From an uncultured Acetatifactor sp. (GTDB lineage Bacteria > Bacillota > Clostridia > Lachnospirales > Lachnospiraceae), in assembly GCA_947624245.1 (NCBI GenBank), contig CANQJL010000019.1:1-49283 (forward strand): a DNA stretch of 49,283 nt, given 5' to 3'. Below the pieces are notes generated by a model that did not search any database, was not told the DNA's origin, and saw nothing but the letters and a program-made list of their open reading frames with translations. Made by a program: the position numbers and the translations under genes. Each line of letters opens with the position of its first letter. Positions within the stretch are counted from its first letter, which is position 1. Positions 15,601 to 24,180 of the stretch are shown piece after piece.

Positions 15601-17694
15601 ATGAAAGTTTACACAACTGACAAGATTCGCAATGTAGTACTTCTCGGACACGGCGGCAGCGGCAAGACCAGTCTGGCGGAAGCTATGGCTTACCTGTCCG
15701 GCATTACCTCCAGAATGGGCAAGGTGACTGACGGCAATACGCTGAGCGATTACAGCAAGGAGGAGCAGAAGCGTAAGTTTTCCATCAGTACCTCCGTTAT
15801 CCCTGTCGAGTGGGACGGGTATAAGATAAATATCATAGATACTCCCGGTTATTTTGACTTTGTGGGCGAGGTCGAGGAAGCGGTCAGCGCGGCCGGCGCG
15901 GCTATTATCGTTGTGAACGGCAAGTCCGGTATAGAGGTGGGAACGCAAAAGGCATGGGAGCTGTGCGAAAAGTATAAGCTGCCCCGCTTTGTGTATGTTT
16001 CCAATATGGACGTCGACAATGCCTCCTTCCGTCAGGTGGTGGAGGACATGACGGAGAGCTACGGGAAGAAGATGGCTCCGTTTAATCTGCCGATCCGTGA
16101 GAGCGAGAAATTCGTCGGCTATGTAAATGTCATTACGGAGACGGGTAATCGCTGGCAGGGAAAGGACGTGGTTCCCTGCGAGGTTCCGGAATACAATAAG
16201 GCCAACCTGCAGATCTGTCGGGATACGCTGATGGAAGCCGTTGCGGAGACCAGCGAGGATCTGATGGAGAGATATTTCAACGGGGAGACCTTCTCCGAGG
16301 CCGAGATCAGGGCCGCTCTGCGCACCAATGTGTGCGACTGCAGCATCGTTCCTATGACGATGGGCTCCAACACCCTCTGTCAGGGCGTCTATACTCTGCT
16401 TGACGATATCGTGAAATATATGCCAAGCCCCGAGAACCGTCAGGTGGCGGGCATCAATATGAAGACCAATGAGATCTACCATGCCGACTATGATTTCTCC
16501 AAGGCAAAATCCGCCTACATATGGAAGACCATCGTGGATCCCTTTATCGGCAAGTACTCTCTGATCAAGGTGAATTCCGGCGTACTGAAGACAGACGATG
16601 TCATCTACAATGTGGATAAGGATATCGAAGAAAAGATCGGCAAGCTGTATGTGCTTCAGGGCAATAAGCCCATAGAAGTGCCGGAGCTCCATGCGGGAGA
16701 CATCGGCGCACTGGCAAAGCTGACCGGCGCCCGCACGGGGAACAGTCTTTCCACGAAGACGACCACTATCAAGTTCGGTCAGTTCGAGATATCCACGCCG
16801 TATACCTACATGCGCTACAAGCCGAAGAACAAGGGAGATGTGGATAAGATATCCCAGGCGCTGCAGAAGATCACCCACGAGGATCAGACCATCAAGGTCG
16901 TCAATGATTCCGACAACCGCCAGATGCTGCTCTACGGCATGGGCGATCAGCATCTTGAGATCGTTGTCAGCAGGCTCCTGAACGAGTATAAGGTAGAGGT
17001 TGAGCTGGATCGGCCCAAGATCGCTTACAGGGAGACGATTAAAAAGCAGTCCGACGTGGAATACAAGTATAAGAAACAGTCCGGCGGTCACGGTCAGTAC
17101 GGTCACGTAAAGATGCGCTTCAGCCCGTCCGGAGATTTGAGCCAGCCCTATATATTCGAGCAGGAGGTCGTCGGCGGAGCGGTGCCGAAGAACTACTTTC
17201 CCGCAGTGGAAAAGGGCTTGCAGGAATCCGTTTTGAGAGGGCCTATGGCGGCTTATCCGGTAGTGGGCGTGAAGGCCGTTCTTTATGACGGTTCTTACCA
17301 CCCTGTAGACTCCTCGGAGCAGGCGTTCAAGATGGCTACCATTCAGGCGTTCAAGAAGGGCTTCATGGAGGCGCAGCCCGTTCTCTTAGAGCCTATTGCG
17401 TCTCTGAAGGTGACGGTTCCCGATGCTTATACCGGCGACGTCATGGGCGATTTGAATAAGCGCAGGGGCCGTGTCCTTGGCATGAATCCCATTCCCGGCG
17501 GCAAGCAGATCGTGGAAGCCGATATTCCCATGAGCAGCCTGTTCGGTTACTGCACGGATCTGCGTTCCATGACCGGCGGCAGAGGGGAGTATTCTTACGA
17601 GTTCGCGCGCTATGAGCAGGCGCCTTCCGATGTACAGGAGAAAGAGGTCGCCGAGAGAGCTGCAAAGGTTGCGGAGAACAACGGTGAGGAATAA
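15601..17694 (+). CDS. Elongation factor G paralogue (EF-G-like GTPase)
   Basis: The 697 residues follow the EF-G layout: G domain, beta-barrel domain II, and domains III-V, ending with the EFG_C fold (IASLKVTVPDAYTGDVMGDLNKRRGRVLGM). The P-loop GHGGSGKTS is at residues 16-24 and DTPGY at 80-84. Two GTPase motifs differ from canonical EF-G. The switch I segment has RKFSIST where RGITI is usual, and the G4 motif reads SNMD (134-137) where NKMD is usual. Such changes mark the auxiliary EF-G-like paralogues rather than the main translocase, which normally lies in the str operon with rpsL and rpsG, absent here. It has its own promoter and stands alone. A role in translocation, recycling or stress is possible; none can be assigned from sequence. 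Confidence 0.9.
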   Translation: MKVYTTDKIRNVVLLGHGGSGKTSLAEAMAYLSGITSRMGKVTDGNTLSDYSKEEQKRKFSISTSVIPVEWDGYKINIIDTPGYFDFVGEVEEAVSAAGAAIIVVNGKSGIEVGTQKAWELCEKYKLPRFVYVSNMDVDNASFRQVVEDMTESYGKKMAPFNLPIRESEKFVGYVNVITETGNRWQGKDVVPCEVPEYNKANLQICRDTLMEAVAETSEDLMERYFNGETFSEAEIRAALRTNVCDCSIVPMTMGSNTLCQGVYTLLDDIVKYMPSPENRQVAGINMKTNEIYHADYDFSKAKSAYIWKTIVDPFIGKYSLIKVNSGVLKTDDVIYNVDKDIEEKIGKLYVLQGNKPIEVPELHAGDIGALAKLTGARTGNSLSTKTTTIKFGQFEISTPYTYMRYKPKNKGDVDKISQALQKITHEDQTIKVVNDSDNRQMLLYGMGDQHLEIVVSRLLNEYKVEVELDRPKIAYRETIKKQSDVEYKYKKQSGGHGQYGHVKMRFSPSGDLSQPYIFEQEVVGGAVPKNYFPAVEKGLQESVLRGPMAAYPVVGVKAVLYDGSYHPVDSSEQAFKMATIQAFKKGFMEAQPVLLEPIASLKVTVPDAYTGDVMGDLNKRRGRVLGMNPIPGGKQIVEADIPMSSLFGYCTDLRSMTGGRGEYSYEFARYEQAPSDVQEKEVAERAAKVAENNGEE

Positions 17695-17779
17695 GCCGGC
17701 ATAAAAAGAAAAGACAAGGGACTGCGGCAAAGGTGCTCTGCCGGTGCACAGATTTTTTGAGCAAAGCGGGAGGACGCGC

Positions 17780-18835
17780 ATGGGAGAGGAGAAAAAACAG
17801 GAGAGAAAATACGAGCTGGATCTGCTGCGGATTCTGGCGGCATTCAGCGTGGTGATGCTCCATGCGTCGGCACAGTGCTGGTATCTTCTGGATGTAAACG
17901 GGAGAGAGTGGAAGATCGCCAACGGGTACGATGCGGTCTTTCGCTTCGGGGTTCCGATCTTTGTGATGCTGAGCGGGGCATTGTGGCTGGATGAGGACAA
18001 AAGTCTGGAGGTCAAGAGGCTCTATACCCGCAACATCTTCCGATTGGCTGTGGTATATTTGGTCTGGTCCTTTGTATATGCTGTTTGGGATTGGCGAACG
18101 ACCGAATTTGCGGGCGGCGTAAAGGCACTGCTCAAGGGAGTCATTTATAGCTATTACCATCTGTGGTATCTGCCTTTTATTATCTGCGTGTATGTGCTGC
18201 TGCCCATCTTAAAGAGCTGGGTACAGAGCGCTTCCAAGGAGAATCTACAGTATTTTCTGGTCTTGTTTTTTGTATTGCAGATTCTGCGGACGACGGTGCA
18301 GTGCCTGTACCCGCAGACAGAACTGCTCCATCTCTTGTCTCTGCTCAAGACGGATATGGTATGCGGCTATCTTGGCTATTTTGTTCTGGGGCATTACTTG
18401 ACTGTGGAACAGATTCCAGGCAGACTAAGAAAGATGCTCTATGCGGCAGCGCTGCCTGCCGCGGTGTTGAACATTGTTATCAGCACCGGACAGTCTGTAA
18501 AAGCAGGGGCGGCCACAGGGGCAATCTATGACAGCTACGGCCTATTCACCTTTGTCATTGTGGCGGCACTCTTTGTCTTTTTCAGCAAAAAGGCAGGAAA
18601 GAGGACATATGGCGCGAAGGCGAAGCGGCTGATAAAAGAGTTGTCCGCCGATACTTTGGGAATCTATGTGATGCACATTGGTGTGATGGAGTGGTTGGAT
18701 TGCCACGGTTTCTATAGTATGACATTTCCCATCTGGATCGGCATACCGATTCTTGCAGTGGTGTGCTTCCTGATATGTACCCTGATTGCGGCGCTTCTGC
18801 GGCGGCTGCCGTTTGTGGGGCGGTATCTGTGCTGA
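17780..18835 (+). CDS. Membrane acyltransferase, acyltransferase-3 family
   Basis: The protein of about 351 residues is highly hydrophobic with roughly ten transmembrane helices. It begins with the acyltransferase-3 signature YELDLLRILAAFSVVMLHAS, which contains the conserved Arg and His. Family members O-acetylate or succinylate polysaccharides, peptidoglycan or lipids. The start at 17780 is preferred because GGGAGG lies six bases upstream; an in-frame GTG at 17744 has no such site. No polysaccharide cluster surrounds it, so the acceptor is unknown. It lies between the EF-G paralogue and leuS, and the leuS promoter begins 18 bases after its stop. Confidence 0.85.
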   Translation: MGEEKKQERKYELDLLRILAAFSVVMLHASAQCWYLLDVNGREWKIANGYDAVFRFGVPIFVMLSGALWLDEDKSLEVKRLYTRNIFRLAVVYLVWSFVYAVWDWRTTEFAGGVKALLKGVIYSYYHLWYLPFIICVYVLLPILKSWVQSASKENLQYFLVLFFVLQILRTTVQCLYPQTELLHLLSLLKTDMVCGYLGYFVLGHYLTVEQIPGRLRKMLYAAALPAAVLNIVISTGQSVKAGAATGAIYDSYGLFTFVIVAALFVFFSKKAGKRTYGAKAKRLIKELSADTLGIYVMHIGVMEWLDCHGFYSMTFPIWIGIPILAVVCFLICTLIAALLRRLPFVGRYLC

Positions 18836-18853
18836 GGGAGGACAGATTTCCAT

Positions 18854-18882
18854 TTGACAGCAGGACATAGAACGGATACAAT
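18854..18882 (+). promoter_or_regulatory. Promoter of leuS
   Basis: Consensus TTGACA (18854-18859) and TACAAT (18877-18882) are separated by 17 bases. The leader is only about 40 bases long, too short for a T-box, in contrast to pheST. Confidence 0.8.
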
Positions 18883-18926
18883 AATCTTTGTGCCGACGGA
18901 GACGGCGCAGAAGAGAGGAAATTGAC

Positions 18927-21338
18927 ATGGCAGTACCTTACAATCACCATGAGGTAGAACAGAAATGGCAGACGATCTGGGACGAGGAGAAGGCATTCAA
19001 GACCTCCGATGACTATTCCAAGCCGAAATATTATGCGCTTGTGGAGTTCCCTTACCCTTCCGGTCAGGGGCTTCACGTCGGTCACCCGAGACCCTATACC
19101 GCGCTGGATATCGTGGCGCGAAAGAGGAGAATGCAGGGATATAACGTGCTGTATCCCATGGGCTGGGACGCATTCGGTCTTCCCACGGAGAACTACGCCA
19201 TCAAGAACCATATTCACCCCCGAATCGTGACAAAGAATAATGTGGAACGCTTTAAGGGACAGCTTCATGCGCTGGGCTATTCCTTCGACTGGGACAGGGA
19301 AGTGAACACCACAGATCCGGAATACTATAAATGGACGCAGTGGATCTTTTTAAAGCTTTTCAAGGCAGGTCTTGCCTATAAGTCAGAAATGCCGATCAAC
19401 TGGTGCACCTCCTGTAAAGTGGGCCTTGCCAACGAGGAGGTCGTAAACGGTGTGTGCGAGCGCTGCGGCTCAGAGGTGGTCCGCAAGGTCAAGAGCCAGT
19501 GGATGTTAAAGATTACCGAGTACGCGGACAAACTGATACAGGGATTGGATACCGTGGATTACATTGAGAGAGTCAAGGTATCACAGAAAAACTGGATCGG
19601 AAAGTCTCAGGGTGCGGAGGTGGATTTTGCGCTTACCGGCAAGGAGGAAAAGCTCACGGTCTACACCACCAGACCGGATACGCTGTTTGGAGCGACTTAC
19701 ATGGTGGTATCGCCGGAGCACCCTCTGATCGATAAATACAAGGACGAGATCCAAAATTATCCTGCACTGATGGAATACAGAGAGCAGGCTGCCAGAAAGT
19801 CCGATTTTGAGCGCACGGAGCTTGCCAAGGACAAGACGGGCGTGCAGATAGAGGGCCTTACCGCCACCAATCCCGTAAACGGCAAGGAGATTCCCATCTG
19901 GGTCTCCGACTATGTGCTCATGACATACGGCACGGGCGCCATCATGGCGGTTCCGGCCCACGACGAGAGAGACTGGGAGTTTGCCAAGAAATTCAATCTG
20001 CCAATCATTGAAGTGGTGGCGGGCAGCCCCGTCAGCGTACAGGAGCAGGTGTACACAGATGTGGCCACCGGAACGCTGGTGAATTCCGAATTCCTCAACG
20101 GTCTTTCCGTGGCAGATGCGAAGGCGCGCATCATTGAATTTCTGGAGGAAAAGGGCATCGGTCACAGCAAGACGAACTTTAAGCTCCGCGACTGGGTCTT
20201 CTCCAGACAGCGGTACTGGGGAGAACCGATTCCCATTGTGCAATGTGAAAAGTGCGGTTTTGTGCCCCTCGACGAGAGCGAGCTTCCCCTGATGCTGCCG
20301 GAGGTGGAAAGCTACGAGCCTACGGACAACGGAGAATCTCCTCTGGCGGCCATGGAGGAGTGGGTGAATACCACCTGTCCCTGCTGCGGCGGTCCCGCCA
20401 AGAGAGAGACGGACACGATGCCTCAGTGGGCCGGTTCGTCCTGGTATTTCCTGCGCTACACGGATCCTCACAACAGTGAGGCGCTGGCAAGCAAGGAGGC
20501 CCTGAATTACTGGATGCCCGTAGACTGGTACAACGGCGGAATGGAGCACACCACGCTGCATCTTTTGTATTCCAGATTCTGGCACAGATTTCTGTACGAT
20601 CAGGGGTATGTGCCTTGTCCGGAGCCGTATCAGAAGCGTACCAGCCACGGTATGATCTTAGGCTCCAACGGGGAGAAGATGTCCAAGTCCAGAGGCAACG
20701 TGGTGAACCCTGACGATATCATGCGGGATTACGGTGCGGATACCCTGCGCACATATGAAATGTTCATCGGAGCTTTCGACCTGAGCGCCGCATGGAGCGA
20801 GGACGGCGTGAAGGGCTGCCGCAGATTCCTGGAGAGAGTGTGGAAGCTGCAGGATATTCTGACGGACGACGAGGGATACAGCGCCGATCTGGAGACCAAG
20901 ATGCACCAGACCATCAAAAAGGTGTCCTCCGATTTTGAGAGCTTAAAATATAATACGGCCATTGCGGCAATGATGTCGCTGCTCAACGAGTTCAACAGGA
21001 AGAACGCCGTGACCAGAGGAGAATACAGGACGCTGCTCACACTCTTAAATCCTGTGGCGCCTCACATTACGGAGGAGCTGTGGCAGAGCGCCGGCTTTGA
21101 GGGCAGACTGTATCAGGCGGTATGGCCCGAGTACGACGAGGCAAAGACCGTGGAGAGCACGGTGGAGATCGGCGTGCAGGTGAACGGCAAGATGCGCGCT
21201 ACGATTACAGTTCCCAAGGACGAAGAGAAGGACAAAGTGATCGCTGCGGCAAAGGAAGCGCTGGGAGATAAATTGACGGGAACTATCGTCAAAGAGATCT
21301 ATGTGCCCGGAAGACTGGTGAATATTGTGGCCAAGTAG
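18927..21338 (+). CDS. leuS: Leucine-tRNA ligase
   Basis: LeuS is a class I synthetase that charges tRNA-Leu. The 803-residue protein has the HIGH-type motif HVGHP near residue 50 inside [19 protein letters not shown], and zinc-knuckle cysteines [19 protein letters not shown]. The CP1 editing domain (about 220-400) contains [12 protein letters not shown] and [20 protein letters not shown] lies near 584-588. The start at 18927 is chosen because AGAGGAAA precedes it and the conserved [14 protein letters not shown] begins there; an upstream in-frame GTG at 18888 would add only an Arg-rich tail. It is transcribed alone and ends near a purine-rich repeat and a terminator. Confidence 0.97.
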   Translation: MAVPYNHHEVEQKWQTIWDEEKAFKTSDDYSKPKYYALVEFPYPSGQGLHVGHPRPYTALDIVARKRRMQGYNVLYPMGWDAFGLPTENYAIKNHIHPRIVTKNNVERFKGQLHALGYSFDWDREVNTTDPEYYKWTQWIFLKLFKAGLAYKSEMPINWCTSCKVGLANEEVVNGVCERCGSEVVRKVKSQWMLKITEYADKLIQGLDTVDYIERVKVSQKNWIGKSQGAEVDFALTGKEEKLTVYTTRPDTLFGATYMVVSPEHPLIDKYKDEIQNYPALMEYREQAARKSDFERTELAKDKTGVQIEGLTATNPVNGKEIPIWVSDYVLMTYGTGAIMAVPAHDERDWEFAKKFNLPIIEVVAGSPVSVQEQVYTDVATGTLVNSEFLNGLSVADAKARIIEFLEEKGIGHSKTNFKLRDWVFSRQRYWGEPIPIVQCEKCGFVPLDESELPLMLPEVESYEPTDNGESPLAAMEEWVNTTCPCCGGPAKRETDTMPQWAGSSWYFLRYTDPHNSEALASKEALNYWMPVDWYNGGMEHTTLHLLYSRFWHRFLYDQGYVPCPEPYQKRTSHGMILGSNGEKMSKSRGNVVNPDDIMRDYGADTLRTYEMFIGAFDLSAAWSEDGVKGCRRFLERVWKLQDILTDDEGYSADLETKMHQTIKKVSSDFESLKYNTAIAAMMSLLNEFNRKNAVTRGEYRTLLTLLNPVAPHITEELWQSAGFEGRLYQAVWPEYDEAKTVESTVEIGVQVNGKMRATITVPKDEEKDKVIAAAKEALGDKLTGTIVKEIYVPGRLVNIVAK

Positions 21339-21347
21339 GACACATGA

Positions 21348-21450
21348 CGGATAAAAACGGATAAAGAAGGATAAAGACGGATAAGAAGAATTAAGAAGGA
21401 TACGAAGGATAAGAAGAATTAAGAAAAACAAAGGAAGATATAGAAAGATA
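21348..21450 (+). repeat. Purine-rich GGATAA repeats after leuS
   Basis: The stretch consists of degenerate copies of CGGATAAAGA and AAGGATAAGA. One 19-base unit, GGATAAGAAGAATTAAGAA, occurs exactly twice (21379-21397 and 21407-21425). The plus strand is almost pure purine. No protein is encoded. Confidence 0.8.
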
Positions 21451-21457
21451 AAGAAAA

Positions 21458-21492
21458 AGAGAGTCCCGCAGATACAGGCAGGACTCTTTTTT
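21458..21492 (+). terminator. Intrinsic terminator downstream of leuS
   Basis: AGAGAGTCC (21460-21468) and GGACTCTTTTTT pair across a 13-base loop. The left end of the IS256-family element lies 13 bases further on. Confidence 0.75.
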
Positions 21493-21497
21493 ATGTC

Positions 21498-21505
21498 CGA
21501 TTTTA
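21498..21505. repeat. Left target-site duplication, CGATTTTA
   Basis: This 8-base sequence is repeated exactly at 23119-23126 on the other side of the insertion sequence. The length of 8 bases is usual for the IS256 family. Confidence 0.85.
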
Positions 21506-21510
21506 GGGAG

Positions 21511-21567
21511 TGTAAAATAAAGTGTGTAAGTTACCGGTAACAAAAACTTACGCACTTTATTTTTATT
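21511..21567 (+). repeat. Long hairpin at the left end of the IS
   Basis: TAAAATAAAGTGTGTAAGTT near 21512-21532 pairs with AACTTACGCACTTTATTTTTA near 21546-21566, and TTACCGGTAA in the loop region is itself palindromic. The left terminal repeat is therefore doubled in opposite orientation. Such a structure could block ribosomes on transcripts that read into the element from outside, or provide extra transposase sites. Confidence 0.7.
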
Positions 21568-21607
21568 TTAAAGTGCGATACACTAAAAGAAAGGAATGGA
21601 AAGGATT

Positions 21608-22870
21608 ATGAGTAACGCACTTATGGCATCAAGAAAAAATAAAAGAAGCGAGGCTAGCAGAGCAATCGCACAGGCGATTATTGACCAGTACCAACCCACT
21701 AATGCGGAAGAAATGCAGGATGCTCTCAAGGATATCTTCGGCCCTATGTTTGAAGCAATGTTGCAGGGGGAGATGGATGCCCATCTGGGTTATGCTCCAA
21801 ACGATCACGGCAGCAAAGGTACAGACAACCGTCGTAACGGCTATGGGCAAAAGAGCATCAAAACAACCTATGGCGATGTTGAGATCGCCGTCCCCAGAGA
21901 CCGTGATGCCACCTTCGATCCGCAGGCAGTTCCCAAGAGGACAAAAGATGTCAGCGGGATCGAGGGGAAAGTCCTGTCCATGTATGCACGTGGGATGAGC
22001 GAGAGGGACATTGCTGATACCATAGAAGATATCTATGGTTTTGACATTTCCCATGAGACCATATCCAATATCACGGACAGGGTGATCGAGACCGCGGAGG
22101 AATGGCAGAGCCGTCCCCTCAAAAAGTTCTATACCTTCCTCTTTGTTGACTGCCTGTATGTCAGCATACGCAAGGAAAACGAGACAAAGAGCTGTGCGGT
22201 CTATGTCATACTCGGATATGATGTGAACGGAGTGAAGGACATCCTTGGGCTGTGGATCGGGGAGGCCGAGGGAAAGCATTACTGGATGCAGATATTTGAT
22301 GAGATCAAGGCACGTGGCGTTGAGGATGTGCTGTTCATCAGCATGGATGGCGTGAGCGGTCTGGAGGAAGGAGCCCGCTCCATCTTTAAGGATGCCGTTG
22401 TGCAGAGATGCATCGTACATATGATCCGTAATTCTGTAAAATATGTACCGTCAAAGGATTATAAACGCTTTACGGCCCAGTTAAAGAAAATATATGGGGC
22501 ATCCAGTCTGAAGGCGTCCGAGGCTGAGTTTGAGCGTTTCAAACAGGCCTGGGGCCAGTACCCTGGAGCCGTTGATGTCTGGGTGAGGAACTGGCAGCAC
22601 GTGGAACAACTGTTTAATTACGGCAGCGCCGTACGCAAAGTCATGTATACCACAAATGCGATTGAGGCTGTGAATTCCAGCTTCCGAAAAGTCACGAAGA
22701 AAGGCTCATTCCCGGGCGAGGAAGCCGTCCGCAAGGCTTTATACCTGCGTGTCACAGAATTATACAAAAAGTGGAACGGGCGCCCCGTGTCCAACTGGGC
22801 AATGGTCCGCAACCAGCTATCCATGGATGAAAAGATCCAGACACGCATCATGAAGTACGAAAATTTATAA
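21608..22870 (+). CDS. IS256-family (Mutator-type) transposase
   Basis: The protein of about 420 residues cuts and joins DNA at the ends of the element. It has the N-terminal MLQGEMDAHLGY and RNGYGQKSIKTTYGDVEIAVPRDR blocks of the family. The DDE triad is readable: Asp in LFVDCLYVSI, Asp in ISMDGVSGL, and Glu in TTNAIEAVNSSFRK. The frame is intact, so the enzyme may be active. The ATG at 21608 follows AAAGGATT; an ATG four codons upstream at 21596 abuts its AAAGGA and is a slightly longer alternative. Codon use differs modestly from neighbouring housekeeping genes, as expected for a mobile gene. Confidence 0.93.
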   Translation: MSNALMASRKNKRSEASRAIAQAIIDQYQPTNAEEMQDALKDIFGPMFEAMLQGEMDAHLGYAPNDHGSKGTDNRRNGYGQKSIKTTYGDVEIAVPRDRDATFDPQAVPKRTKDVSGIEGKVLSMYARGMSERDIADTIEDIYGFDISHETISNITDRVIETAEEWQSRPLKKFYTFLFVDCLYVSIRKENETKSCAVYVILGYDVNGVKDILGLWIGEAEGKHYWMQIFDEIKARGVEDVLFISMDGVSGLEEGARSIFKDAVVQRCIVHMIRNSVKYVPSKDYKRFTAQLKKIYGASSLKASEAEFERFKQAWGQYPGAVDVWVRNWQHVEQLFNYGSAVRKVMYTTNAIEAVNSSFRKVTKKGSFPGEEAVRKALYLRVTELYKKWNGRPVSNWAMVRNQLSMDEKIQTRIMKYENL

Positions 22871-22939
22871 AACATGAGGCATATCGTAATTGTGAGGAAC
22901 AGCCATTTGATAGGATTTCAATGATTTTGCGCAAGAATC

Positions 22940-23078
22940 TTATCTGATCAACAGATGCTTATCAAGGCGGCTAACGCCCCGCTGATGCGGCTACGGCCTT
23001 GACAAGCATCCGCCGATCAGATAAAGGGTAATCAAGCAAAATCAATAGACAAATATCGGCGGCCATGATAGCCGCCGA
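22940..23078 (+). repeat. Large structured non-coding region in the 3-prime part of the IS
   Basis: TTATCTGATC (22940-22949) pairs perfectly with GATCAGATAA (23015-23024), GATGCTT (22954-22960) with AAGCATC (23004-23010), and CAAGGC (22963-22968) with GCCTTG (22996-23001). A small CCGC-TGAT-GCGG hairpin sits at the tip. The result is an 85-base imperfect hairpin with 23 paired positions per arm before the tip. A second hairpin, TCGGCGGC (23056-23063) with GCCGCCGA (23071-23078), follows. No open reading frame explains this. It could be a transcript-end structure, a transposase-binding site or a small RNA. Confidence 0.7.
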
Positions 23079-23118
23079 AAAAAATCAAAAAAATTTACAC
23101 ACTTTACTTGACAAAACC

Positions 23119-23126
23119 CGATTTTA
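23119..23126. repeat. Right target-site duplication, CGATTTTA
   Basis: Exact copy of 21498-21505. Its last three bases are the complement of the TAA stop codon of the adjacent minus-strand gene. Confidence 0.85.
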
Positions 23127-23429
23127 TGTCCGGTCGCTGTTGTATGTGCCCGTTTTTTTGGCCTTTTCCAGAATACTGTCGATCTGCTGCAGCTCCTTCT
23201 GACTGCTGTGCTTCTTGATGGCCGCAATGGCGGCGGTCATTTCCTGCGGCGTAAAGTTGAGATTTTCCTGCTTTGCCCTGTTCATCATCGGGAGCAGGGC
23301 AAGCATCAGGTCTTTCTGGCTTTTTCCGCGGCTCTCCTCGAACATTCGGCTCAGGAAATCCAGCTTTTTCTCGGGAATATCCTTTACCAGAGGATCCGAC
23401 ATCCAGGTAGGCATTTTCGTCTTGTCCAT
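23124..23429 (-). CDS. Conserved small protein of unknown function
   Basis: I do not recognise this 101-residue protein. It is charged and helical, rich in Lys, Glu, Met and Gln, with no signal peptide, cysteine or membrane segment, and begins MDKTKMPTWMSDPLV. The ATG at 23429 is preferred because GGAGG lies five bases upstream; that GGAGG overlaps an earlier in-frame ATG at 23441. It follows the 23455-24009 gene by 25 bases and shares its Met-rich, acidic helical style, so the two probably form an operon and may interact. The IS256-family element inserted exactly at its stop codon without changing it. Confidence 0.7.
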   Translation of the reverse strand: MDKTKMPTWMSDPLVKDIPEKKLDFLSRMFEESRGKSQKDLMLALLPMMNRAKQENLNFTPQEMTAAIAAIKKHSSQKELQQIDSILEKAKKTGTYNSDRT

Positions 23430-23454
23430 AACAACCTCCATTTCCTTCCACTGC

Positions 23455-24009
23455 TTATGTATTGTCCGTCTGCGGGCCGTCGTCTTTGCCGCAGGATTGG
23501 AACGACTGCATGAGCTGGGCGAGCATCTGTGGATCCATGCCGCTCATGCCGGAGAACAGATTTCCCATACCGCTGCCGTCGTCTGTGCTGTCAGATCCCT
23601 CCGGAAACAGTTCTTTCATCATCTCCATCATATCCATCATTTCCCGAAGCTGTCCCAAGCTGTTGAGCAGATTCTTCAACTCCCTGATACGCGCCTGTTC
23701 TTCGCAGGTGCCGTAGGGCAGGAGCTCGTCTAACAATTCTATCATTCCGTCCCGATCCCTGAACAGAAGGCTGCCGTCCATCAGGGAGGAGAGGGAGAGT
23801 ACCGTGCGATGGCCGCCGTATATGGGACAGGCGGGCCGCTGCCGCATCAGCTGCAGGGCATATTGGAGCTCGGAAAATTTTATGTAGACCGCAAGGCCGT
23901 TCTGCTGTCTGGGCGGAAGATAAGGGAGAAATACTTTCAGCATTCGGATATGATCGGTAGTCAGCGCTGTGTCAAATGCTGTGATTGTTTCCTTTCCTCT
24001 TTCCTCCAT
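23455..24009 (-). CDS. Protein of unknown function, Met-rich C-terminus
   Basis: I do not recognise this protein of about 184 residues. The N-terminal half (TTDHIRMLKVFLPYLPPRQQNG) looks like a globular helical domain. The C-terminal third is Met/Gly/Ser/Asp-rich with a run LREMMDMMEMMKELF and then GMGNLFSGMSGMDPQMLAQLMQSF. There is no signal peptide or membrane segment. The start at 24009 is chosen from the MEERGKETI N-terminus, with GGGAAAGG upstream; the frame stays open further but without a start site of quality. A CATACGAT box at about 24061-24054 resembles the -10 of sporulation sigma factors. It probably forms an operon with the downstream 101-residue gene. Confidence 0.7.
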   Translation of the reverse strand: MEERGKETITAFDTALTTDHIRMLKVFLPYLPPRQQNGLAVYIKFSELQYALQLMRQRPACPIYGGHRTVLSLSSLMDGSLLFRDRDGMIELLDELLPYGTCEEQARIRELKNLLNSLGQLREMMDMMEMMKELFPEGSDSTDDGSGMGNLFSGMSGMDPQMLAQLMQSFQSCGKDDGPQTDNT

Positions 24010-24180
24010 GGTGCAACCAACCTTTCCCGTGGTGTATTGCCGACTCACTACTCTATCGTATGATTTTTGCCGGACACTTATGTATGCCCGCGCATGATAC
24101 GGCCCGGACCCCGAAAGAGGCCCGGGCCGCACGGACAGACGCGCCGCCTGCAGCGCGCTTGCTATGCGCAGCTTTCAGAC

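Larger units (their letters stand above)
21506..23118 (+). mobile_element. Complete IS256-family insertion sequence (1613 bp)
   Basis: The element carries one intact transposase gene. Its ends align as imperfect inverted repeats of about 27 bases with the pattern GGnnnTGTnAAnTAAAGTGTGTAAnTT, read from 21506 inwards and from 23118 inwards on the other strand. It is bounded by identical 8-base duplications (CGATTTTA at 21498-21505 and 23119-23126). It landed between the convergent leuS and minus-strand genes; the right duplication contains the TAA stop of the 23124-23429 gene, which stays intact. Intact ends and duplication suggest a recent insertion. The 245 non-coding bases after the transposase are strongly structured (see 22940-23024). 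Confidence 0.92.

Noticed and set aside
15529..17301. 590-codon minus-strand frame opposite the EF-G paralogue
   Set aside because: It is antisense to a clear EF-G family protein, has no recognisable domains, and overlaps both divergent promoters.
23055..23084. Intrinsic terminator formed by the GC hairpin near the right IS end
   Set aside because: The hairpin is followed by A residues on the plus strand and by mixed sequence on the minus strand, so the required T-run is missing on both.
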